64,000 nucleotides of DNA from Terfezia claveryi (taxonomy: Eukaryota; Ascomycota; Pezizomycetes; Pezizales; Pezizaceae). The position numbers were made by a program, and so were the translations under genes. The stretch lies in assembly GCA_015179025.1 (NCBI GenBank), contig WHUX01000174.1, forward strand, positions 47,125-111,124, read 5' to 3'. The stretch's first letter is position 1. The number at the start of each line of letters is the position of its first letter. Shown piece by piece: positions 23,620 through 35,600 of this stretch. Below the pieces are notes generated by a model that saw only the letters and a program-made list of their open reading frames with translations, was not told the DNA's origin and searched no databases.

Positions 23620-23623
23620 TCCA

Positions 23624-24917
23624 CCTGATAGAGTCGCATACGAGTAATAATTTTTTTTTTCAAAAAAATAAAAAAATAAATGAAAAAAACGAAATGTACT
23701 TCCGATCAGGCAACATTGCAATCCCTGCTTGGTTCAAAAACGACATGGAGTGACGTCAGAAAGTGATCAACGAACCTATACGGCCCTTAAACACGCTCGG
23801 ACAAATGATCATTCGATCTCAAACTCCTCCATGGTTAATTCATGTCTGACACCCCCCACACCTCGCATCTCTTCCCTTCTTTCCAGTTTTTCCCCTCACC
23901 ACCTCGACATTTTCCAAGGTCGTGTCCTTCATATCTGACATGTTAGGCTGATTTGCACTTGTACGGAGATTCAACACTACTGCGCTACAAATTAACTACA
24001 TGATGTTGCTATACATATTTTTATTGGCAAAATACTTAGCGACCACGTTGAAACTTGCAAAAATTTATCCCCGTTAACCAGAAAAAAGTGGGAATACAAG
24101 TAAGCCGCGTAACTCTTATGAACTTGATACTGTAAGTACTCAATTAGGTGTTCTTTTGTTTTATTTTAAAAAACAAATCACTGAATCAGGTGTGCTTTGC
24201 GTAAAACGACCTCATGCTAACTTTACGGCCACGAGCGGTGTAAATGGTTAACTGATTCAGACTGAGCCGTGGTGTATACTTCTAGGCCGTGAGTTAACGT
24301 TAGCACAGGCAAAACCGCCTTATTTTTCACAAATGGCAAAAATAGCTAGAGTATTGAATTGGCACTTTTTGAGTTTGGCACTGGTTCAACAATTTATAAT
24401 ATACTAGAGTTATAAAAAGAGCTCAAGATATGTATATATATATAAGATTACATATACCTCTAAGATATGATCTTCAACTCTATCTTAAATTTTGTTTTTT
24501 TAAAAAAAAAAAGGAAAAGAAAAATCACTCTATTTAATATGTGGGTAGGCAGGACATATTTTTATTGCAAATGAGTCAGTCAGTTTCTGTAAATTCCAGT
24601 GTAAAATGGCTTTGTGCTAACACTTCAACCGCTGACTATAGTAGAGTTTGTTTTCTGCTGTAATTTCTATGTTGACTATTTCCATTCGCCCAGCCCCTCT
24701 TTTCTTCCCAGGAAATTTGGTCTTGTACGTGGATAATTACGGGGCAGGGAACGGCCCAAAGTCTGGAGATAAGAGAATCATAAAAAGCAGGCCATCCCCA
24801 AGCCTATGGCCCATGGCTCAGTTGTTAAGTATCCACTTGTGACTCCACCTGCAACTGGAATTTGCAAAGCCGGTCCTAAACATCTTTATACAACTCGGCC
24901 AACATTCGAAAACGATT
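23624..24917. other. AT-rich intergenic DNA
   Basis: No gene is recognised. It contains homopolymer runs (T then A near 23,650; T/A near 24,490). An imperfect inverted repeat lies at about 24,195-24,325, where a TAACTTTACGGCC block faces GGCCGTGAGTTAACGTTAGC. Confidence 0.4.
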
Positions 24918-25390
24918 AGTTAAAACTCCTTAAGTCCTTCCTTAGACGGAAACATAATGCGAGATTCAGTTGGAACCTAACCCAGAGGAGCGGCTCTGCC
25001 ACATACAGTGGGAACTCTGTCCAGATTCTGTTTATCATTATTGCCCTTTTTTTTGTTTTCTTGATCATCACCTTTGGGCCCCCATTCTTCGACTTCATCC
25101 AGGAACGGCGTGCACGTCGACAAGTACTCCGTGCAAATGCAGATGAGGAAGCAAATATCACCCAGGTCAAGAAGGAACTAATTCGTAAGGCAAAACTCGC
25201 ATGTGAATTCGAGGAGTCCACTGGCGTTGTTGAAGGTTTGTGGGGAAAGAAGGCACGGGATCGAGGAGGCGTATACTTGATGTTGGATACAAGGCAAGCA
25301 GGATTGTTCAAAAGCTTAAACATGGTGGAGTCCGAAATGGAAGATGTTGAGGAGGTGAAGCTGCCTCAAAAAGTGCGATTGAAGCGGTAA
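24918..25390 (+). CDS. Probable single-pass membrane protein (5' end unresolved)
   Basis: An open frame of about 157 codons ends at 25,390. A hydrophobic segment, ILFIIIALFFVFLIITFG, lies near residues 38-55 of the open stretch. A charged, probably helical C-terminal part follows, with QERRARRQ directly after the membrane segment, then KKELIRKAKLACEFEE, and LPQKVRLKR at the end. The positive-inside rule would put this tail in the cytosol. No ATG precedes the membrane segment in frame, and the frame opens after a stop at about 24,917. A short upstream exon joined at an AG such as the one near 24,968 is likely. I do not recognise the family. It could be a real small host gene or a 3' gene fragment. 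Confidence 0.45.
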
Positions 25391-25693
25391 GAGTTTGCCA
25401 AAGTACACTATCTGTACATAAGGGGCGCAAATCTTAACTTATCATATGCAGGTAGGCAGTTAGTTTGATATCAGTCGTTGTTGCTCGCATCACACACACG
25501 TATAAGTATGCCCTAAATATGTATGACGTAGGTTCCCTGGCACAGAAAGCGGGATCCATCAGCTCTCCAAAGCCGTCAGAAATGAGGCCAGGCTTTGGGA
25601 TGAGAAGGTCTGAGTGGAATAGACACTCCCTATCACCTTATTCTGGCTGCGTACAAACCGTGCTCCTCTTAGGGCATGGCTATATCACATCTC

Positions 25694-25992
25694 GGTGGGG
25701 TGGATGGCGTAGTTGGAAGCCATCTTGGTGCATGCTCTTGTGTGCGTAGGTTCGAATCCTGCCCCTGCCAAAGGTTTTTCTAACAGCCTGTTGGCTTAGT
25801 TACAGACACTCTACGGAGTTAAGTCTTGGCAAGTCCCAAATGGCCTTGGTAGTGGTGGATTGGGGGTTAGGGTGGCCAAGTTGTTCCGTTGGCAAGTGTG
25901 GAGGCAGACCAAGTCTTCTAAAGATGCGGTAAACGGGGCCGTCTCATAGCCTAAGTCTCCATAGACGTACAGACTTCAAAAAAAAAAAAAAA
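25694..25992 (+). mobile_element. tRNA-derived SINE with poly-A tail
   Basis: The 299-bp element starts with a tRNA-like head. It has an A box (TGGCGTAGTTGG), a B box (GGTTCGAATCC) and a possible acceptor stem GGTGGGG/CCCTGCC. A ~220-bp body with no coding potential and 15 A residues follow. It is bounded by a perfect 13-bp duplication TATATCACATCTC (25,681-25,693 and 25,993-26,005), as expected for LINE-mediated insertion. The A and B boxes would act as an internal RNA polymerase III promoter. The parent tRNA cannot be named securely. Confidence 0.9.
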
Positions 25993-26005
25993 TATATCAC
26001 ATCTC

Positions 26006-28053
26006 CAAAATAGACTCCAGCTATGCCGCTTCTGCGGGCAAGGTAGAGAGGACGGAGATCATATTACTTTTTCCTGTCCACATTTTGGCGAACAGTGAAT
26101 CCTACTTGCGAACCCGAAGGCGTGAAGAGATTTGGCAGGGAAATTTAGGTAGAACAGGCGGGAACGGATTCTTGGGATGCAGTAGAGGATCTCTACGTCT
26201 CTCATCAGTAGCTCTTCTATAACTCTCCGGAACGCTTTCGATTTCCTTTCCTCACCTATGACACTTGTTCGCACTGGGTTGATTTATATTTCACATCTAT
26301 GACACTGATTTGTTTCTTGCTTCCCACCTCGCGTTGATTTTCAATTATGATCATGACTGTTTATTACTTTCGTTTTAGTCTCCCACTTATTATACTTAGA
26401 CTTACGTTCTATTGCTTTTCCTCACTTCTGAGTTACTTCTTACTGCTTCCACTTATTTATATATATCCGCCGGACCTGACAGATTAACTTGTCTTGTCCT
26501 GAATCCACTCCGGCTTCCGGGTGGCTTATCATGGACCCCTCGCCGGGACCGCACATGAGTAGAGAGGGTTTTAGGAAAAAAACATGTTCCCTGGCAGACA
26601 AGTGATACGACAAATGTAGAAAATATACAGCCTTGATATAACTCAACCTTGTCTGAGCACCCCGTCACGAGACCCAGCCTGAGTCAAGACAGCAGTCACA
26701 AACAAGCACCATATATATTAACAGTATCTAACCTCAGGCTGGGGCTAACTTGCCTGGCCGGCCTAGGGTTCCCCGAGACGACCTAGGGCCCATCGTTCAG
26801 TTAGCCATTGGATTGGGAGTATGTCGTACTGAGCGTCGAATTAAGAACAAGCATAATTGGGATGTCGAATATTAATACTTGCTGTAGCTTCGCTCACTAT
26901 CTTTAATATCTTAATTCCTGTACCCATAATTATATAGATAGTCTTACGAATTGCGTGTTACCAATACCTAGTGCCATGTCCCTCTGCCCCAATTCAATAG
27001 CATATCTACTCATGACTCATTTTCGTCCAAAGAAGTTTGATCACTAAAATATATAAGAAAAATGAAGTTACAATCTTATAGGCGTAGCTCATTTAGAGCA
27101 TGCTCATGTCAGAGGACCTATTATGGATCAGAGTTTCTTCACAGGCAATGGTTGATTTTTAACCAGATTCCCAGTGTTCTTTTTCTTTTTCTTTTTGTTT
27201 TGAGTCTATTCGTCTGTGGAGCCTGGTTATGAGACGCCCCGTTCCCTTATCTTAAAGGACTCGGTACGCTCACGGAACAACGAGCCAACTAACTATAAAG
27301 TATGAAAGACCTGCCCTCTCTAAAAACTGTGTGGGGGTGCGAAATGCCAAAAGGTAAAAGACGCATGATAAAAGGCATCACAGAGAAATCCGTTACCGGT
27401 TACCGCGCAAATCCACCTCTTCCTTCCTCCCTCAAAGTCACAAGCATCGATCGAGAGCCAGCGGCCCCTCATCCTCAGGTGGATCCCACGGCCAACTTCC
27501 TGTCAAAAAGTACTACAACGGAGCTGGTAAATTTACCCAATCTCCGGTTATCACCAAGGAGCCAACGTGCCCCCAAGATTCTCAGTGTATAGGAGTATGA
27601 GGAGGATACACAGTCAGCTGGCAATTTTTGGTAGGGATATATTTTTTCAACTTGGCCCTTGTGTATGTATGCCTTATGACCTCCGGTTTTCGGACATATT
27701 GAAAGCTAGGCATGAGTTCCTATATTGTAGGGACCTCAAGAAAGAGGGACTTCTATGATTCATGATAGCCACCCCGAATTTACAGGCATAGCCTATGCTA
27801 TGTTCAAGTTAAATTCCTCACGCAGGCAATTAAGAAAGAAAACTATAGTTAAGCATTACTCTCCAGCCACATGGAAGTTCCTGTGTAGGAACAATTCTTC
27901 GTGTCTCCTCTAGAAACCCTACTCTAGATATTCTTTACCAAAATGATGGCAAATCAAGATTGGTGATTAGATCACTTAAAAGCAAATCTGGGCCCCAATT
28001 GACCTTAAATAGATGACATTTGATGAGAAAGAGGCTAAAAAAATGATTGATCC
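26006..28053. other. Intergenic DNA
   Basis: No gene is supported. It includes the dispersed repeat copy at 26,465-26,570 and CT-rich stretches (27,180-27,200). Confidence 0.4.
26465..26570 (-). repeat. Dispersed repeat, copy 4
   Basis: Read on the minus strand: GGTCCCGGCGAGGGGTCCAT, AAGCCACCCGGAAGCCGG, GTGGATTCAGGACAAGACAA, then GTTAATCTGTCAGG. This is the most complete copy of the family also seen at 1,163, 20,947 and 21,520. Confidence 0.55.
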
Positions 28054-28674
28054 GTGAAAAGCATAATTAAAATAGCAAGACAACATCCTCGCTCCCGTCA
28101 CTACCGAATAATCTGCTTTCCCTTTCCCACACTTTCACCTGCTCCTCCTTCTTTTCTGGCGGCTGCCTCGGAGTCGGAAACCCCTGATTTGCCGCCCTCT
28201 ATCCCCCTCCTTTATTGCCTTGACTATCTCTCCTTTCATTACGATGTACTCTCTTCCAATGTATACCATAGCTATAATAGTTTTGGTGAAATAAAACAGT
28301 GCATAGATCCTTGCGAAGGAATATTAACTCAGTCCTTCCCGCTCCAAGTAGAGACTTCCTCTCCGTCCGTCCATTTCTCGAGAAGAAGATGGTGGCAAAA
28401 TCCGCAACAGTCATCGCAGAACCAGACATTCCTAAAGGGAACAGCTCCTATGACCTACTGCCATAATCAAAGTTTTCAAGGGCGTAGGAAGCATCCTAGG
28501 GGCAACAGTACAGTATCCATGTCCACGTCGCTTATAAAAAGATCTAGGGATGTCACATTGATCCCCGAACCGAAAGATGGCACAGTCACTGCCTCTGGAA
28601 GGACGCAAGTACCAATAGTTGTCGCTTATGGGGAGGATCTGTGGTGGACAACAACGGGCAAGTTGAACAAGTAG
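28054..28674 (+). CDS. Hypothetical open frame, 206 codons
   Basis: An uninterrupted frame from ATG to stop with no recognisable domain, signal peptide or membrane segment. Composition is ordinary (Ser/Pro/Arg-rich). It is longer than chance frames usually are in this region, but nothing else supports it. No transcription or splice signal is evident. It may be a decayed gene or a chance frame. Confidence 0.2.
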   Translation: MKSIIKIARQHPRSRHYRIICFPFPTLSPAPPSFLAAASESETPDLPPSIPLLYCLDYLSFHYDVLSSNVYHSYNSFGEIKQCIDPCEGILTQSFPLQVETSSPSVHFSRRRWWQNPQQSSQNQTFLKGTAPMTYCHNQSFQGRRKHPRGNSTVSMSTSLIKRSRDVTLIPEPKDGTVTASGRTQVPIVVAYGEDLWWTTTGKLNK

Positions 28675-30430
28675 GCTATTGATCCATGATACACTCATCA
28701 CTGATAAACTCAATACTCAGTACCATTTTCTTTTTTCTCAACTGCAGCTATCTTGATAAGTTGTCTCAGCATCTCGATATACTGACTTGAAGTATTCAGC
28801 GCGAGCAACAGTATGTTCACGAACACCTACAGGTAGCTCCTTTGTCCATTCACCATTCTAGCGGTATTCAAAACCGTCCTACTCTACTGTTAGCGAAACC
28901 CAAGTTCGTGGAAACTGCAACGTAGTAACGGATATCTACTCTTTCCTATCATTATTTAGCTTTTACCTACGAAATAATTAACCAGAGGAGACCTGAGAAA
29001 GATATCATTTTGATCTGATGTAAATACTCGGGGAAATATACTCTGCTGCGAGGATTTGTGCCTGCTGATGTTTTAATCATTCAACAACGCAGTTCTGGTG
29101 TGTGAACATCAAGATTTCGTCGGTTGCGATTCCAGTTCCCCGAAGTAGCACGTGATACTGTACCTATCATATGAAACATGTTTCCAGATATGGTACCTAT
29201 CTCTCCATTGTACCTGGCTAGTCTGGTTGGCTATTGAGTTATCAACCGAATAGGGCAATAGTTGGCTTAGGAGGAATGGAGTAACAAAGGTTGAACAATG
29301 GAACAATAAATTTCGTTCCTGAATACAAGCGACATGACCCATAAATACAGTGAATATTTCCGTATTAGGGGTACTCAAGGCTGACTGTACTGTTCATACA
29401 GAGTACTGCGTATACGGCTTATCGACCAGACTATAGAGATTTTGCAATTTATGTCTTTTTATACGGGCCGGGCTGATTCATAGTTCGGACCATAAGATTG
29501 TAAGGGCAAGATCGTACCCAAATTTGACAATTAAACTATTACCATTGCCCCAGCCGAGTCGCGGATCGAAGATGACACATTGATCGACGCCGTGTGGAAG
29601 ACACTCGTATGTGTGACACTTCGTGTACCCAGCCCGACATTCCGCGACAAAACTACTCCGTGGGGGCTTACTTATGGATTAATGTTTAAATGTCAGATGG
29701 CAAACAATTGGGTAAGCTTCACATCGATAAGGAAGGTCGTTCGGGGTAAGACCGGAGATGGGATGAAAGCTCCCGAGTCATGGTAGCGAGTCGGTTCACT
29801 CTCGGGTGACTGATGATAAGGGTGGGTATATGGGTATTTTATATTAGGAACATATGTCACTGTGAAGATAACATGCATATATTGCAATTGGATATAGGTT
29901 CAGAACTGGATTCCACCATGATCTTCAACCCCGCTCAGTGCTAATCTTCAATTCCAATAGGTCCTCCAACACCCATGGTCAACTGTTTAGCATTTCAGAT
30001 TCATGCGAGATTCCGCGATGACGGAGGGTGAGTAACTTTCAGCATTTGCAAAAGAGGAATTTCTCCCGGTGAGCATTGGGGTTGTGTGAACCAGGCCCGG
30101 GGATGTGGTATGGGAAGATGACTGCTAGTCCAGCAGGTGGCGATTACTTCGCAAGTTGGAATACGTGGAAATATATATATATATATGTGCATGCTGTAGG
30201 GTAATATATAAGTAAGTATGAAGGATGCATATATCGGTGGATGGGATATAAAGTCGGTTGTCGCCTTTATTTGTTTCTTGTTTCAACTCCACCGACATCG
30301 CACACGATCCAATAGAAGGCAGAACACCGTAAGGAGGGTCGACGCACGGAAATTTTCAGCTGCATTGCAGCTGCGGATAATATAGATAATATAGTCTGGT
30401 TAAAAAATATACCTATTCCTGTTCTCAAGG
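28675..30430. other. Intergenic DNA upstream of the DUF1479 gene
   Basis: No gene is recognised. The last several hundred bases presumably contain the promoter of the DUF1479 gene. A (TA)n run lies at 30,170-30,186. Confidence 0.4.
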
Positions 30431-32019
30431 ATGCTCCGCATACCTCTACGCACCGCCGTGGTACCCTCCCCAAGGCACCTCTCCCTCTCCCTTTCCCTGC
30501 AGCGCATACGCACAATCGGTACCTTCCCCAACAGCCCCAATACCTCTATCCCGTCACCTCTACCTCCTACCTCCCCGCTTTCGGCTCCAAATACCCCCCC
30601 TCGCCCTGCCAAAGCCGTCGGGGACATCTCCTCCATCTTCCCGTCCCTCTCCAGCAACCTCACCCCTCAGACCACCCTCCCCCAGCGCTTCGCCGATGTT
30701 AAAGCCAACCTCATCAAAAACACTTCTCCCGAAACACTCCAAGGTAGCTGGGATGAATTGCTCTCTGAGCTAGCGAAAGAGTTGGTGGAGATAAGGAAGT
30801 TGGGGAGTAATGTGATCCCGGCGGTGGACTTTAAGGATTTAAAAAATGCGGAAAGGGATAAGAAGATGCTGCAAGAGATAAGGAAGAGGGGGGCGGTGAT
30901 TGTGAAGGGGGTCATGGGGGAAGGAGAGGCGTTGCAGATGAAGGATCAGCTGAGGAAATACCTTAAGGATAATCATGGCAGGGTCAAAGGTTCGTAATTG
31001 GTTAATTTCCCCCAGCTCCGCTCAATACATTTTGCTGAACTTTTCGTTTCACAGCCTTCCCCGCAACCAACCCCTCCGTATACGAAGTCTACTGGTCCCC
31101 ACCTCAGATCCGCGCCCGCACCCACCCCAACCTGCTCATCGCCCACCGTTTCCTTCTCTCCTCTCTCTTCGCTCCCCCCCTCCCTGACTCCCAAATAAAC
31201 TTAACAAACCCCCTCTCCTATGCCGACCGCATCCGCATCCGTCCCCCTGGCGATGCAGGATTCGCTCTCGGGCCCCATGTCGACGCCGGCAGTGTCGAGC
31301 GGTGGGAAAACCCTACCTACGCATCCGCATACTCCCCCATCTGGGCCGGAAACTGGCTATTCTACGACCCCTTCTCAGCCGAAGGAATGGAAATGCGAGA
31401 GCGCGGGGTACTAGATATGTATAACGGTGCAGGGGCATGCTCTATGCTCCGTCTGTGGCAAGGATGGTTGTCACTCTCACATACATCCCCTGGGGAAGGG
31501 ACATTAAGAGTCTTCCCGTTGCTTAAGCACTCCACGGCGTATATCCTCCTCCGACCATTTTTCTCTCCCGACACAACCACTGGGAAATGGACGTTCACAA
31601 CCCCAATTACCTCTGCCCTTCCTGGATCCATTCCATCATTTACACAGGAACTCAACCCAACCACACACCCGCACCTCGCCCTGGACAATGGAGGAATGGT
31701 TTCCATGCCTACGGTAAAACCGGGTGATTATGTCGCTTGGCATGGAGACGCTATTCATGCGGTCGAGAGTATCCATGCGGGGAAGGGAGATAGCAGTGTT
31801 TTCTATATTCCGGCGGTGCCGGACAGTTTGAGGAATAGGGAGTTTCTGAAGAGACAGAGGGAGGAGATGGAGACCGGGGGGGTGCCACCGGATTTTCCCG
31901 GAGCGGGAGTCGAGACGGAGGGGGAGAAAGGGTGGGCTGGAAAAGGTGGTTGGGAGCATGTCCATGAGGAGGGGGATAGGAGGGTGCTTGGTTGCGGATT
32001 GAGAGAGAGGGAGAAGTAA
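30431..32019 (+). CDS. DUF1479-family oxygenase (YbiU-like), probably mitochondrial
   Basis: About 507 residues in two exons (30,431-30,989 and 31,055-32,019); the 65-nt intron (GT at 30,990, AG at 31,053-31,054) restores frame. The N-terminus MLRIPLRTAVVPSPRHLSLS is rich in Arg/Ser and lacks acids, typical of a mitochondrial presequence. Domain hallmarks in order are IPAVDF, RKRGAVIVKGVM, PSVYEVYWSPPQIRARTHPN, YADRIRIRPPGDAGF, LGPHVDAGSVERWE (His-x-Asp metal ligands), YNGAGACSMLRLWQGWLS, LLRPFF, and KPGDYVAWHGDAIHAVES (distal His). Family membership suggests a cupin-fold Fe(II)/2-oxoglutarate-type enzyme; the substrate is unknown. It is intact and appears to be a functional host gene. The donor GTTCGT is unusual; a GTAATT four bases on breaks the frame. 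Confidence 0.9.
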
Positions 32020-33290
32020 TCAAGCGGGTTTGAGTGGCTAGCATGGGTTTGGGGTTAGGATTCGAAAGTTTCATGGGATTTATTTTCTTTCTCTTGTTGT
32101 TGGTTTATTTATTGCGTATTTCCATATCGTTGGTTTTCTTCTTGTTTTCACTGCTTATTTTGGCACTTCTGCAAATTGATTCTGAGAATTGATGAACAAA
32201 GGATTATGGAAATCGCAACCTGGCGGAATGATATTTCCAATCTAGATTGTATTACAGAGTAAAGTAATGTGTAATATGATTCCAAAAATACTCCAACTAC
32301 CTAGCTAGCTACTGAGATACCGAACTTTTGAAGGATGTATATTAGCTATATTACATAATAGATTGAGCTTGCTTATCAGATCTTGAGTTGAGCTGTCAAT
32401 AAAGCTACCACTAGATGTAGGTAGTGTAACGAAGCAGGCAAGAGGCAAGGGGACTAAGGGTGTGACTGGCTGGGCAGTAGGTATCGCACTCGTAGAAATC
32501 CTACGTGTATGATAGGATAGGGTCGACTGGAATGGGAGACAGAGAACGAGGTAGCAAGGGGACACTGGCGGAGAGGCCAGGACTAAGAACTTGGACGTGG
32601 ATGTGGTAGAACCAAGGGCTGTATTGTATATACAGTTGGATGAAGAGAGAAAGAACGAAAGGAAAGAGCAAAAACAAGGAGATTATATATATGAGGCCAT
32701 AGTGGCGGGACCGCTAGGTAATAGACAAACTCAAGATAAGGTCTTCCGAACGAGAGTCATGTTAGAATGACATACATTCAGCCCATGCCTTGCTACCTAT
32801 ACCATATGTAGCCGTCAGCGTCTTGCACATCATATTGCGTACTCACACTTTGCTCGCACTCATATCGTTGCTTCATGCCTCGCTATACGGTTTGCAACGG
32901 ACATGTGCTTCTCCTTCTTCATGCTTTAGATGTGCGCTCATACATGTATATATATCTCGTTCATGTTCCTACTTGTTCGTGAGATGAACTGAAGCAATCA
33001 CTTCACTCATATAATACATGCAACATCTTCCTCTCTCTAGTGACCAACTCGCTCTTGACCAACTCGCTCTGTTCGTACCTTCCTTCAGTGGACACTTGGA
33101 TCTCTCCGCTCGTCTGTTGCTATTCTTATTTCTATAAGTCATGCAGTACCGGTACGAGTGTCAAATTTAGATAAGGCCTTCTGAGCAATGGTTGTGACTC
33201 TATCCCCGCTTTTGGCTGGAGCTCCAGTGACAAGAGGGAAAGATCGAGGAAAGATGATAAATAGGAACAAGGTGGTACCAACACCTTCCC
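32020..33290. other. Intergenic DNA downstream of the DUF1479 gene
   Basis: No gene is recognised. The first ~150 bases are T-rich and probably hold the 3' untranslated region. 33,035-33,070 has a short duplicated GACCAACTCGCTCT. Confidence 0.4.
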
Positions 33291-33490
33291 CATCATCCTT
33301 CCGTTGGACGTGGCCTTCGAGGGTAGCGCTGATAGGACAAAACAACGAGTTCCTGTGAGTGTTCCAAATCCCCAGCCGGCTGCCAAGTGGCTTCCTCGTC
33401 CCCAGCCATTTCACTTTATATTGCAGCTGGCCATATCGTCTCCTCGAGTCCAATTCCTCTTCCATTTCCTATTCCTTTTCTCCATCAACT
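33290..33490 (-). pseudogene. Relic of a chromodomain-bearing Gypsy integrase C-terminus
   Basis: On the minus strand, EELDSRRRYGQLQYKVKWLG is followed, after a one-base frame change near 33,400, by DEEATWQPAGDLEHSQELVV. Together these form a chromodomain with the usual YKVKW strand and the W.PA.DL..S.EL helix region. Such a domain is the usual C-terminal end of Ty3 chromovirus integrases. No other Gypsy sequence is recognised next to it, so it is an isolated fragment. Confidence 0.65.
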
Positions 33491-33811
33491 AGAGATAAGT
33501 TGGCTCCTCGCCCAATCTCCGGCAGCATTTGCCTAATGTAATGAATGAGTGGGTGTTCACTGCGGAATAGCATGGAATGACAACTCAAGTTCAACTCATC
33601 TACCCTCATCGAAAAACTAAGGACTCAATTCCTCATCATACACAAACTCATACATGCTGCAACTGTTGATCAAAGTTATTAGAGATAAAGAAAACCATGG
33701 TTCACCAATAATCCCATAGTTCCATAGAGCTGTTTTACAACTCCCAACTAAGTTTCATCCTCATATGGCGTATGCAAGACAGAAAGTAAAATATCCCCCT
33801 TTGTAACTCCA

Positions 33812-35600
33812 TCACCCACATTTTTTCCCAAACACACACTTGTGGTATTCTGCGTTCCCATACAGCCTCTCCAACCCTTTTTGCTCCCCAGGGGCTGGTT
33901 GAAGTACCATAAATTTACTCAGTTCTAAGTCTATACCAGTCCCCCCGATGGCTTCACATAAAACTACATTAACCCCCAACGAGGGAGGGTTGAATACTCC
34001 ATTATCTCCGAGTGGATCATGCTCATTTCCAACAACAAGTCGATATTGATACTTGTAGCTATTGTAGTTCATGATGATCTTCTTTATGAGTTCCCGATTG
34101 GGGGCTATGTAAACCACATATGGTGGTCCCCACAATAACCCAGTCAGACCAGTATTGAAAAGACTGCCGAGCCGTATTCCTTTGCTCTGATACATGACAT
34201 TGTCAATAAATACTACCTTCTGGCGAAGCGTTAGGTTACCCTCATACTATGGCCCTGTGCGTTTCTACTGTAACCACTTTTTAGTCTCTGTCCGGTAATC
34301 CTCGTGTACTGGACCAATTCTTGCTACCGAAGGCGGGATAGTACTTATAGTCTCCCAGGTCAGAGCCTAGCTGGTAACGTTCTCCTGAGGTAGCACAAAT
34401 AGTAGATTGACTTTTGTTAGGTGACCCATTCGGAAGAGGCAGCGCTGCCAAATTTCATCTACAGACGCATTGCAGTCGTATGCCGGCAGGGAGTAAGGTT
34501 TGGTAAGCAGTAGAAGCCCGTATGCCCTGTTGCGCTCATTAGTTGTATGGTGGCGATTCATATCATAGACGGCCGTAATGAATGTGGTAGTTTCTACCTT
34601 GCAATTATACATCTGATGCAAGAAACGTAGGATGAACCGCATCAACAGGCGTTTTAACTTCCCCTAAGCATCTAACATTAGCATTAGATTCAAGAGGGGT
34701 AGATGACGTTTAATGCTCTTTACCTTGTAAGGGTACATCCCCCCAAAGTCCGCCAGGATTATTCCGTCCTTTATGCCCCCGGTGTAGGTTATTTTCTCTG
34801 CCGTCAGCTCCTGCAATGTCCAAGCCCGAGCAAACCAGTGTCTATCTCCTTGCCAGCCCTCTTCACTCAGCTTCCGTCCAAGGCCATTATAGTACTGGAT
34901 AGGTATATCTAGTCACACGCCTATACACTAGCCCAATGGTAGGAATATCAAGTTGTCTCTCAAGGTCAAGGAGAATGGAATTTTGTTGCTGCTCTCGGGC
35001 TGACCCAGCCTTCTTCTGTCTCATGCAGAGAACATTAAGCCAGCAATATTCACCGCCAAAATCCAAAATCTCTTGACGCACATCGTCCGGAGTCACCTCA
35101 AGAGGGATAGGGACCTTCCACTGCCCCCTGTTGATCTTGGTCTTACACTAGACCACTCCCTCGTATGAAACCCAACTATGTGACACTGCCCAAAATTTGT
35201 TTCTGGGAGTCGGTCTACCGTGGGATTAGGCTACCATTGCCTCTTCTAGTGTCATTGGTGCCATGTGCCATTCAAATGGGATTATGCAGTTGGTCACTAA
35301 ATCCCAAACGCGCCTTAGGTGCACACAATTGGGATACTGTATCACCTAGGTACGTGAATCAAGTGCCCAGTACTGCGGAGTATCTCTATTTTTTAACCCT
35401 ATCAAAGCATCGTCGTAGTGGGAGAGCTGGATGGATTTGCATTCGCAGGAATGGAACCAAGCATTGGCAATTCCAAAGTCATATGACGAATCGACCAAGA
35501 ATTCTAACTAGCGAAACACATCTACAAAATCGTCCTCATACTTGCGGTCAAGCTGGCCATACATGCATCGATTCAATTCAGCAAGCAGGTTTTGCCTGCT
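33812..35600 (-). pseudogene. HET-domain protein pseudogene
   Basis: Fragments on the minus strand follow the order of a fungal heterokaryon-incompatibility (HET) protein. Near 35,290 is RVWDL, near 35,185 KFWAVSHSWVS, near 35,040 GGEYCWLNVLCMRQ, near 34,940 LDIPTIGLVYRR. After a frame change comes YYNGLGRKLS and WFARAWTLQELTAEKITYTG (34,750-34,880). Downstream pieces (34,645-34,367 and 34,195-33,812) probably belong to the C-terminal region. In-frame stops and at least one single-base frameshift show it is dead. HET proteins control non-self recognition on hyphal fusion. It sits against the Plavaka element, but the element did not insert into its recognisable domain. Confidence 0.7.

Noticed and set aside
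25694..25770. Functional tRNA gene
   Set aside because: Box A and B are good, but the anticodon arm is irregular and the sequence continues into a body, poly-A tail and target duplication, so it is a SINE head.
31636..32074. Minus-strand frames opposite the DUF1479 gene
   Set aside because: Shadow frames of a well-supported conserved coding exon.
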